Assembly (NCBI GenBank): GCA_021731205.1
Contig: JAKFXV010000346.1
Coordinates: forward strand, 1-7,524
Source: Nocardioides sp.
Lineage (GTDB): Bacteria; Actinomycetota; Actinomycetes; Propionibacteriales; Nocardioidaceae
DNA: 7,524 nt
Direction: 5' to 3'
The position numbers and the translations under genes are program-made. A model generated the notes under the pieces. That model ran no database searches, was not told the origin of the DNA, and saw only the letters and a program-made list of their open reading frames with translations. Positions within the stretch are counted from its first letter, which is position 1; the number at the start of each line of letters is the position of its first letter. Shown one piece after another: positions 1 through 5,972 of the stretch.

Positions 1-497
1 GGGTAGACCTCGAAGCCCGGCATCCGGCTGCGGAACATCGAGAGTTGTGAGCTCTGGAACTCCTGGAGCCCGACCACGTCGATCTCGTAGTTGCGCAACA
101 AGCCGACGGTGTAGCCCATCCGGATGCCGGCGCCGGCGTACCCCTTGCGTCGGTTCTTCCCGGAGGTGTGGCTCGCGCCGAGCACGTTGTGGGTGGCGAT
201 CTCGAACTCCAGCGCCGGGACCGGGAGCAACTCGATCGGCTCCTCTGCCTGCGCGAGCACCTGGATCGTGGGGGACGGATCCACCTCGACGGTCGCCGAG
301 GGGGGGCGAGCGCTCGGGGTCGACGCGGCGGGTGAGGGGAGGTCGGCTTCGTCCCCGGTGATCACCGCGCCGGTGGCCATCGCGGCATCACCCGGGCTTG
401 CGGGCTGCGAGACGAGCACACCAACACCCACCGCGGTGGCCGTGATGACCGCGGCGACATTGAGGCGGCGAAGCGAACTCCGCTGGCCAGGACGCAT
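1..497 (-). CDS. Secreted endonuclease/exonuclease/phosphatase (EEP) family protein, N-terminal part only
   Basis: The minus strand is open from the ATG at 497 to the window edge (165 codons plus a partial one), so the C-terminal part is missing. The N-terminus has an Arg-rich start followed by a hydrophobic stretch (about residues 13-30), as in a signal peptide or signal anchor. A Pro/Ser/Thr/Ala-rich linker follows (about 31-95), then the beginning of a catalytic domain. That domain shows the two N-terminal EEP signatures: THNVLG at 102-107 with the metal/substrate-site Asn104, and VVGLQE at 141-146 with the likely Mg-binding Glu146. EEP proteins cleave phosphodiester or phosphomonoester bonds in nucleic acids, phospholipids or sugar phosphates; the substrate cannot be told from this fragment. 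The gene follows the PLD-like gene on the same strand after 22 bases, so the two are probably co-transcribed. There is no strong ribosome binding site before the ATG; the start is chosen because it gives a complete signal sequence. Confidence 0.85.
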   Translation of the reverse strand, partial: MRPGQRSSLRRLNVAAVITATAVGVGVLVSQPASPGDAAMATGAVITGDEADLPSPAASTPSARPPSATVEVDPSPTIQVLAQAEEPIELLPVPALEFEIATHNVLGASHTSGKNRRKGYAGAGIRMGYTVGLLRNYEIDVVGLQEFQSSQLSMFRSRMPGFEVY

Positions 498-519
498 TGA
501 TCCAGGGTACTGCCCGGGC

Positions 520-1749
520 TCAGCCCTTGCGCCACATCCGGTCGAACGCTGCGACGTACTGAGCACCCACGACCTCGTCGTCGATCTCGACGATCAGGTC
601 GTCGCGAGCCAGCGCCCGGCTGCTCCAGTTCTGGGACCCGGTGAGCACGCGCGTCGTGCTCAGCTCGCCGTCCACGCCGCCGGACACGATCAGGAGCTTC
701 TGATGGGTGTGCACGCCGGGAGTGACCCCGCTCGTCATCGGCACCCCGTTGTCGGCCAGGATCGCGCCGACCACACCACCGAAGCCGTCCTCGTGGAAGA
801 AGACCTGAACCGCGCAACCCGCCTGATGCAACTCCACGACCCGCCTCGCCAGCGTGGCGCCGCGCGGCCCGTTCCACGCGTGCGCAGAGATGAGGACCCT
901 GGTCGGCACGATCACGGTAGGGGTGGGACTGGCCGGATCCAGCTCGCCCAGCGTCACGTCGCAGCGCACCGTCGCCATCGCTTCGAGGAGCGGATCCTGG
1001 TCGACGGCCAGGTCGACCGGTGTGATCGAGACCCGGTGATCGCGCAGGGTCTTGCGGACGTACGTCGAGGCGACGGGGGTGTCGTACTTGAGCTGCGCGA
1101 ACCAGCGCTTGAACGTCGTGAAGTAAGCCTTGTTGCCCGTCACCGTGTAGAGGTCGCTCCACTGCCGCTCGGCGTTGAAGCGGGTCAGGTTGTTGGAGCC
1201 GATCATGGTGATCCTGCGAGCCCGGCCGGCCGCGCTGAAGGAGAAGTACTTCGCATGCATCTGGCCCGCCTCGCCGCGACAGCTGCGGTCGCAGAACACC
1301 ACGAACGAGCGCTGGGTGACGTCCTTGCCGATCACGCGGCGCACCTCTCGCATCGGGGGGTGGATCGCGTGGTTGTCGAAGATCAGCTTCACCCGCACGC
1401 CCCGCCGGTAGGCCGCGATCAGCGCTTGCGCAGTCTCTGTGTCGGCGAAGGAGAACACCGCGATCCGGATGGTGCCGCGCGGGGGCACGCTGCGGATGGT
1501 GCGGATCATGTGCCGGAACAGGCGGCGTTGCTGACGCTCGGTGCCCAGGGGGTTGTTGAACAGGGCTCCCGCTGCCGGGGTGTAGTGGCCAATCCGTGGC
1601 GGAGGCGGTGTCTGCGTCGCCGGCACGGCGGGGGCGGTCAAGGCGCCGAGCGCCAGTATCGACCCCGACAAGGTCGCGACCACCCAGCCGGTCAGTCGCC
1701 GCCGGGCAGACTCGGCCAAGAGAGGTCGGACGGCAGGTATCAGGCGCAT
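520..1749 (-). CDS. Secreted phospholipase D-like (HKD superfamily) protein, paralogue A
   Basis: A 409-residue protein from the ATG at 1749; a TTG at 1758 would add three residues. GGGG lies just upstream of the ATG. An Arg-rich start and hydrophobic segment (about 21-46) form a signal peptide or anchor, followed by a short Pro-rich stretch. Two PLD half-repeats follow. The first has H165-x-K167 and then GSNN at 184-187; the second has H349-x-K351 and then GSQNW at 371-375. The pair would form one active site acting through a phospho-histidine intermediate, cleaving a phosphodiester in DNA, lipid or polymer. In both repeats the Asp of the classical HxKx4D motif is Ser. Cysteines 153, 157, 263 and 312 have counterparts in the second PLD-like protein of this window, suggesting disulfides in an exported protein. 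It is divergent from the LicD operon and upstream of the EEP gene. The fold assignment is firm; the substrate is unknown. Confidence 0.88.
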   Translation of the reverse strand: MRLIPAVRPLLAESARRRLTGWVVATLSGSILALGALTAPAVPATQTPPPPRIGHYTPAAGALFNNPLGTERQQRRLFRHMIRTIRSVPPRGTIRIAVFSFADTETAQALIAAYRRGVRVKLIFDNHAIHPPMREVRRVIGKDVTQRSFVVFCDRSCRGEAGQMHAKYFSFSAAGRARRITMIGSNNLTRFNAERQWSDLYTVTGNKAYFTTFKRWFAQLKYDTPVASTYVRKTLRDHRVSITPVDLAVDQDPLLEAMATVRCDVTLGELDPASPTPTVIVPTRVLISAHAWNGPRGATLARRVVELHQAGCAVQVFFHEDGFGGVVGAILADNGVPMTSGVTPGVHTHQKLLIVSGGVDGELSTTRVLTGSQNWSSRALARDDLIVEIDDEVVGAQYVAAFDRMWRKG

Positions 1750-1774
1750 GAACCCCAACTGTCACATTGGTTCA

Positions 1775-1808
1775 ATGACTCCGCAACCCCTCGCGGTAGC
1801 ATCCGCGG
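1775..1808 (+). promoter_or_regulatory. Likely leaderless promoter of the LicD-sulfotransferase operon
   Basis: TAGCAT at 1797-1802 matches the actinobacterial -10 consensus TANNNT. ATGACT at 1775-1780 shares the TGAC core of a -35 box, with a 16-bp spacer. The GTG start of the LicD gene begins 7 bases after the last base of the -10, where transcription would be expected to start, and no ribosome binding site precedes it. Together this points to a leaderless mRNA. The -10 lies in the loop of a perfect 5-bp inverted repeat, CGCGG (1792-1796) and CCGCG (1803-1807), which could be a small operator or chance in GC-rich DNA. The opposite promoter, for the PLD-like gene, must lie in the same 59-bp gap, but I see no convincing boxes for it. 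Confidence 0.5.
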
Positions 1809-3401
1809 GTGAGTTCAGTTCCCGGTCGCGCGGCCGGCCGGGTGACCGGAGTTCGAGTCGATGAGCGCGGCATCCGCGCGGTATCCCTGCGCGAGGTGGT
1901 CCTCGACGTGGCCTTCGACGGCCGCCGGATCTGGTCCTTCTGGCTGCACCGCGATGGGGTTCGGGAGGGCCTGCGGTCTCTGACTTCGGGCGGTTTCGGT
2001 CACCTGGTGGCCTGGCCGCCGGCCTTGACGAAGTTCCTCGACGGCCGCACTCGACTGACCCTGTCGGTGCACGGCAGCGGGCAGCTCGCCTTCGACGGCG
2101 AGGTCCGCCTCGGCACTTCCGAGGCCCGGATCGCGGTGGTGGACTCCGAAGGGAGCCCGCTGGCGCTGGACAAGTCGCTGCGTCGAGTGAAGACCTTCGA
2201 GAACCGCACCCCTGAGCAGGTCGCGCCGCTGATGAACGCCATCGCCGAGGTCCTCGGGGCGCTGAGGTCGGCCGGCGTGGACGGGTTCCTCGCCTACGGC
2301 ACGCTGCTGGGGGCCGTCCGCAACCAGGCGTTGATCGGGCACGACAGTGATGCGGATCTGGGTTACGTCAGCGACCACGAGCACCCCATCGATGTGATGT
2401 TGGAGTCGTTCAGGCTGCAGCGCGCCCTGTGCGACATGGGCTACCCCACCACCCGCTATTCCGGAGCCGCGTTCAAGGTCGACGTCCGCGAGGCCGACGG
2501 GTCGGTCCGCGGCCTCGACGTGTTCGGCGGCTTCTTGATGTCGGGACACCTGCACCTGATGGGTGAGATCAGGACACCCTTCGAGCGGGAGTGGATCTTC
2601 CCGCTCGGCACCGCCACCTTGGAGGGGCACGAGTTCCCGGTCCCCGCCGATGCCGATCGGTTCTTGGTGGCCACCTACGGTCCCCACTGGCGCACGCCGG
2701 ACCCGGCGTTCAAGTTCACTACCCCGCGCTCGACCCACCGCCGCCTCAATGGCTGGTTCCGCGGGATCCGGGTCAGTCGCGGCAACTGGGACGCCCGGTA
2801 CTCCGCCCACCCGACGCCGCCGGACCTCGAGCCGTCCGATTTCGCGCGTTGGGTGTTCGAGCGCGAGGGCACGATCGACGAGCTGGTCGATCTGGGCTGC
2901 GGTTGGGGAGTCGACGCGCGTTGGATGGCGACTCAAGGCATCACGTCGTTCGGCCTGGATCACGCCCCGAAGGCGTTCGAACACGTGGCGAGGGAGTGCG
3001 CCGAAGCGGGACTTCCCGTGCGCTTCATGCCCATGAACCTGCTCGAACTGCGCTCCGCGCTCTCGGCCGCAGCGATGCTGGCCGCGCGTCCCGCCGACCG
3101 GGTACTGATGGGCCGGCATCTGGTCGACGCGCTCGATCAACGCGGCCGTGACCATCTCTTCCGCAGCGCCGGGCTGATGCTGCGGGGAGGGGGTCGGCTC
3201 TGTTTGGAGTTCCTGACCGAACGCGGCACCGACCAGGCCGGCGGGCCGTACCTGCACACGTTGGCACCCAAGCGAATCCGAGCCGAATTGGCACACGCGG
3301 GACTGCGGGTGGTCCATCGCGAACTGCTGCTAGCCTCGAACGGCACATCCGCCGGATCGGCGTCCCAACTCTGTCGAATGGTGGCCCAATGGGATCGATG
3401 A
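1809..3401 (+). CDS. LicD-family nucleotidyltransferase fused to a class I SAM-dependent methyltransferase
   Basis: A 530-residue cytoplasmic protein starting at GTG. Residues 1-125 look beta-rich and match nothing I know; they may be an accessory or glycan-binding domain. Residues about 130-302 are the LicD (LicD/fukutin/FKRP) domain: YGTLLGAVR at 163-171, the metal-binding acidic cluster D179-x-D181-x-D183, and the family's closing YG..W..P pattern near 290-297. LicD enzymes transfer a phospho-alcohol from a CDP-activated donor to surface glycans or teichoic acids. Residues about 327-530 form a methyltransferase, with glycine-rich motif I VDLGCGWGVD at 360-369, a motif II acidic residue D384, and a late GGGRLCLEF strand at 460-468. 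Both catalytic halves look intact, so the protein is probably bifunctional: phospho-alcohol transfer plus methylation. It is the first gene of the plus-strand operon and overlaps the next gene. Acceptor, donor and methylation target are unknown. Confidence 0.88.
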   Translation: MSSVPGRAAGRVTGVRVDERGIRAVSLREVVLDVAFDGRRIWSFWLHRDGVREGLRSLTSGGFGHLVAWPPALTKFLDGRTRLTLSVHGSGQLAFDGEVRLGTSEARIAVVDSEGSPLALDKSLRRVKTFENRTPEQVAPLMNAIAEVLGALRSAGVDGFLAYGTLLGAVRNQALIGHDSDADLGYVSDHEHPIDVMLESFRLQRALCDMGYPTTRYSGAAFKVDVREADGSVRGLDVFGGFLMSGHLHLMGEIRTPFEREWIFPLGTATLEGHEFPVPADADRFLVATYGPHWRTPDPAFKFTTPRSTHRRLNGWFRGIRVSRGNWDARYSAHPTPPDLEPSDFARWVFEREGTIDELVDLGCGWGVDARWMATQGITSFGLDHAPKAFEHVARECAEAGLPVRFMPMNLLELRSALSAAAMLAARPADRVLMGRHLVDALDQRGRDHLFRSAGLMLRGGGRLCLEFLTERGTDQAGGPYLHTLAPKRIRAELAHAGLRVVHRELLLASNGTSAGSASQLCRMVAQWDR

Positions 3402-3631
3402 AGGACCAGCTCGTGAGCCGGGGAGCCGCCCTGCGAGGGACCCGGATCGGCCGCTCGTTCGAGTTGCTGCACCGGGTCGAAGCGCTGGAAGCGGAGTTGC
3501 AGGAGTGCCGTCAACTCAACCTGAGAGTCGCCGAACTCACTGACCTGGTCACCGAACTGCTGGTGCCGATCGCCCAGCGTGACCAGGAGAAGCTCGACGA
3601 GTTGCTCGAGCGCTATCACGCCAGGCTCTGA
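3398..3631 (+). CDS. Small coiled-coil protein (possibly DUF6752-type)
   Basis: A 77-residue protein. The ATG at 3398 overlaps the upstream stop as ATGA, the usual sign of translational coupling; an ATG at 3389 with GGTGG four bases upstream is an alternative (80 residues). A short basic N-terminal stretch is followed, from about residue 20 to the end, by a Leu/Glu-rich heptad pattern predicting a long helix or coiled coil, interrupted by a Pro in LLVPIAQRD. There is no signal peptide and no membrane segment. I recall similar small proteins, named DUF6752, beside actinobacterial polysaccharide genes, but the name is from memory and unsure. Its place between the LicD-methyltransferase and the sulfotransferases suggests a scaffold or oligomerisation partner for them, possibly pairing with the helical tail of the next protein. 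No catalytic residues are visible. Confidence 0.75.
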   Translation: MKDQLVSRGAALRGTRIGRSFELLHRVEALEAELQECRQLNLRVAELTDLVTELLVPIAQRDQEKLDELLERYHARL

Positions 3632-3636
3632 CCCCG

Positions 3637-4788
3637 TTGGCGCAGAAGGTTTTCCTCCACCTCGGCCTGCCGAAGACCGGGACCACGTACCTGCAGTCGG
3701 TGCTCTGGGCCAACCAGGCGTTGTTGCGGGAGCAGGGCGTGCTGCTCCCGGGGAACGGCGCCCGGCAACACATGCAGGCCACGCTGGTTGTCCGCGAGCA
3801 TCCAGGTCTGCCGAACCGAGCTCCCGAAGCCCGCGAGTCGTGGAGCCGGTTGCTCGCAGAGATCGAGGAGTGGCCCGGTACGGCGCTGATCAGTCACGAG
3901 TTCTTCGGGGCCGCTTCGTCGGCCCAGGCGGGTCGCGCGCTCGCCGACCTCGGCGCGAGTGAAGTGCACCTGATCGTCACGGCTCGAGACGTCCTCACCG
4001 TGCTGACCAGCTATTGGCAGGAGTTCGTCAAACACGGTTTCCTCAGCGGGTTGGACGACTTCCCTCCCGCACACGAGACGAACGACGAATGGTGCTGGGA
4101 AACGATCGACCTGCGCTCGGTCGTGGAGCGCTGGGGATCCCACCTCGATCCCTCGCGGGTTCATGTGCTCGTGCTACCCGACCCCGGTGCCCCTCGCGAG
4201 GCCTTACTCCACCAGTTCTGCGCCCTGGTGGGCATCGACCCGGAGCCGCTCGACACCGACCGAGCCCGCGAGTACCACTCCCTCGGTGTGGTCGAGGCCG
4301 AGCTGTTGCGCCGCACCAGCCCGCACCTGATCGACTTCACCCCGGCGCGAGATCGTGGCGTCTGGATCCGGAGCTACCTGGCTCAAGGCAAGCTCGTTCC
4401 GCGCAACGGGGAGCGATTCTTGCCGTCTCCGCAGTACGTCGGTGAGCTGCGCGAGCGGGCCCGGGACTGTGTGGACTACCTCCGCGAGTCCGGCGTGGAC
4501 GTGATCGGCGATCTGGATCGCCTGCTCGTGCCCGACGTCTTGCCCGACCTGCGACATCCGTCGTCGGTGAGCGACACCGAGCTGCTGGATTCCGCGATCC
4601 TCACGATCGCCGAGCTGATGGTGGACGTGCGGTCCCTGCGGGAGCGCAACACCGCCCTGCTGGCCCAGGCCGAGGAGCAGGCCCGCCAACTGGCGCCGCC
4701 CGCACCGCCGGTGTCACTCCCGCGCCGCCTCGTGCGCGGCGTACGCCGCAGGCTGCTCGGCGTCACCGGTGCGGACCCGGTGGCCTAG
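3637..4788 (+). CDS. PAPS-dependent sulfotransferase family protein, paralogue 1, with coiled-coil and basic tail
   Basis: A 383-residue protein from TTG at 3637, the only usable start before the cofactor loop, five bases after the previous stop and with no clear ribosome binding site, suggesting reinitiation. The PAPS 5'-phosphosulfate-binding loop is PKTGTT (12-17) at the end of the first strand. The 3'-phosphate-binding element is R117 and S125 in ARDVLTVLTS. A shared S-x-E (86-88) follows a central strand, and SLGVVEAELLRR (215-226) resembles a motif common in bacterial carbohydrate sulfotransferases, though the usual Asn before it is His. The enzyme should transfer sulfate from PAPS to a hydroxyl, probably on a glycan, in the cytoplasm. 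After the catalytic domain, residues about 312-350 form a probable coiled coil, then a Pro-rich hinge and an Arg-rich tail (361-376) that may touch the membrane. The acceptor is unknown. It is a tandem paralogue of the next gene. Confidence 0.87.
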   Translation: MAQKVFLHLGLPKTGTTYLQSVLWANQALLREQGVLLPGNGARQHMQATLVVREHPGLPNRAPEARESWSRLLAEIEEWPGTALISHEFFGAASSAQAGRALADLGASEVHLIVTARDVLTVLTSYWQEFVKHGFLSGLDDFPPAHETNDEWCWETIDLRSVVERWGSHLDPSRVHVLVLPDPGAPREALLHQFCALVGIDPEPLDTDRAREYHSLGVVEAELLRRTSPHLIDFTPARDRGVWIRSYLAQGKLVPRNGERFLPSPQYVGELRERARDCVDYLRESGVDVIGDLDRLLVPDVLPDLRHPSSVSDTELLDSAILTIAELMVDVRSLRERNTALLAQAEEQARQLAPPAPPVSLPRRLVRGVRRRLLGVTGADPVA

Positions 4789-4798
4789 GCTTCGCGCC
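4762..4798 (+). promoter_or_regulatory. Possible internal promoter whose -10 contains the upstream stop codon
   Basis: TAGGCT at 4786-4791 fits TANNNT, and its first three bases are the TAG stop of sulfotransferase 1. The ATG of sulfotransferase 2 starts eight bases after the -10 ends, a spacing that suits leaderless transcription, and no ribosome binding site is visible in the 10-bp gap. The -35 is weak (GTCACC at 4762-4767, 18-bp spacer). This could give the second sulfotransferase its own transcript in addition to operon readthrough. Confidence 0.35.
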
Positions 4799-5908
4799 AT
4801 GGCTGTCGAGCGTCCGGTCTACCTTCATATCGGGTTGCAGAAGACCGGTACCTCCTACTTGCAGAGCATCTTCTGGCAGTCCCAGGCGGAGCTGACCGCC
4901 CAAGGCCTCGACATGGTGCCGGGGTCGAAGCGGGACACATTCCACCTGATGCTGTGCGTTCGGGGCCGGTTCAACCCCGAGTTCGACCCGCCCGAAGTCG
5001 CCGACGCTCTCGACCGGCTCCCGGGCCAACTGGCGGCCGCCCGGGGTCGAATCGCGCTGATCTCCGAGGAGTCGCTCGCGCCGGCCGACGATGAGCAGAT
5101 CGCCGCTCTCGTGGCCGCGTGCGCCGATCGCGAGGTGCACCTTGTCCTGACCGTCCGCGACCTGGGTCGCCAGATCCCCTCAGCGTGGCAGCAGGTGCTG
5201 CAGTCGGGTGGCTCGATCTCCTTCGACGCCTATCTTCGCCGGCTGAAGAAGACCGCAGGGCAGGCGCGCAGCAAGCAATGGGCCAACAAGGATCTGGGCG
5301 AGATCCTCGATCGCTGGTCCGCTCATATCCCGGAGTCACGGATCCACATCGTCACCGTGCCACCGCCGGGGAACCCGCCCGAACTCCTGCTGCGCCGGTT
5401 CTGCGAGGTGCTCGGAGTGGATGCCGATCGGCTGGACCGTCGGGTGGCCCGTCGCAACGAGTCGGTGGGCCGGACCCAGGCCGAGGTGCTCAGCCGCGTC
5501 AATGGCCTGCTGGACAAGGTCGACCGCCGCCGCGATGTCTACGGGGACGTCGGCAAGCGCTACTTCGCCGTGAAGGTGCTGGGAGACCAGCGCGGAGACC
5601 GGATCGTCGTTCCCGTGCGCCACCACCCGTGGATCAGCAAGGTCTCCGCGTCGTACGTCGACCGACTCGCTGCGGGCGACTTCCAGATCGTGGGAGAGCT
5701 CAGCGACCTGAATCCCCCTGCCGAGGCGTTCGCCGAGAACTCCGTCGCGCCCAGCCCCGAGGAGATCCTCGACTCGGCCACCCGCGCGCTGGCCCAGATG
5801 CTGGCCGAACGGATGGACAAGCACCGCGCGCATGAGAAGGCGGCGCACGGCAACCCACTGCGCAACCCCCGACGCTGGCTCAATGCCGGTCGCCGGGGTC
5901 ATGGTTAG
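4799..5908 (+). CDS. PAPS-dependent sulfotransferase family protein, paralogue 2
   Basis: A 369-residue protein; the ATG at 4799 places the cofactor loop near the N-terminus as in paralogue 1, and an in-frame upstream start at 4769 would overlap the previous gene. The 5'-phosphosulfate loop is QKTGTS (14-19), and the 3'-phosphate element is R120 and S128 in VRDLGRQIPS. S-x-E occurs at 89-91. The motif R-N-E-S-V-G (219-224), followed by AEVLSRVN, fits carbohydrate sulfotransferases better than the diverged copy in paralogue 1. The two proteins align from end to end, including the C-terminal helix beginning E-x-L-D-S-A (322-327 here) and an Arg-rich end, but the middles differ strongly (for example the Lys-rich stretch at 148-164). 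This suggests an old tandem duplication with different acceptor sites. The predicted reaction is sulfate transfer from PAPS to a glycan hydroxyl; the acceptor is unknown. Confidence 0.87.
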   Translation: MAVERPVYLHIGLQKTGTSYLQSIFWQSQAELTAQGLDMVPGSKRDTFHLMLCVRGRFNPEFDPPEVADALDRLPGQLAAARGRIALISEESLAPADDEQIAALVAACADREVHLVLTVRDLGRQIPSAWQQVLQSGGSISFDAYLRRLKKTAGQARSKQWANKDLGEILDRWSAHIPESRIHIVTVPPPGNPPELLLRRFCEVLGVDADRLDRRVARRNESVGRTQAEVLSRVNGLLDKVDRRRDVYGDVGKRYFAVKVLGDQRGDRIVVPVRHHPWISKVSASYVDRLAAGDFQIVGELSDLNPPAEAFAENSVAPSPEEILDSATRALAQMLAERMDKHRAHEKAAHGNPLRNPRRWLNAGRRGHG

Positions 5909-5911
5909 GAT
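5906..5911 (+). promoter_or_regulatory. Possible -10 element for the second PLD-like gene
   Basis: TAGGAT fits TANNNT and again begins with the stop codon of the upstream sulfotransferase gene. Transcription would start near 5918, giving a leader of about 55 bases before the GTG at 5973. No convincing -35 is seen, so this rests mainly on the match and on the repeated arrangement at 4786. Confidence 0.25.
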
Positions 5912-5972
5912 GGCGCGACGGCGGACCGGCCAGGGACGGGGCGCCTCGAAAACGAAACGGGGGCAGTTGCAG

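Noticed and set aside
362..1765. Minus-strand open frame of 467 codons overlapping both the PLD-like and EEP genes
   Set aside because: It is a frame-shifted reading of the PLD-like gene: Arg/Pro/Gly-rich, without recognisable domains.
124..1812. Long plus-strand open frame (562 codons) opposite the PLD-like gene
   Set aside because: Its translation is low-complexity and rich in Arg/His/Val/Ala with no motif, and it is antisense to a gene with clear catalytic motifs and a signal peptide. Such mirror frames are usual in GC-rich DNA.
1815..3317. Minus-strand open frame of 500 codons opposite the LicD-methyltransferase gene
   Set aside because: Antisense to a gene with two intact domain signatures; the translation is motif-free and rich in Gln, Arg and Val.
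5832..5972. N-terminal extension of the second PLD-like protein from 5832
   Set aside because: This would overlap the sulfotransferase gene by 77 bases and put about 47 unlike residues before a well-formed signal peptide. A start at 5973 (or 5901/5910) is simpler.
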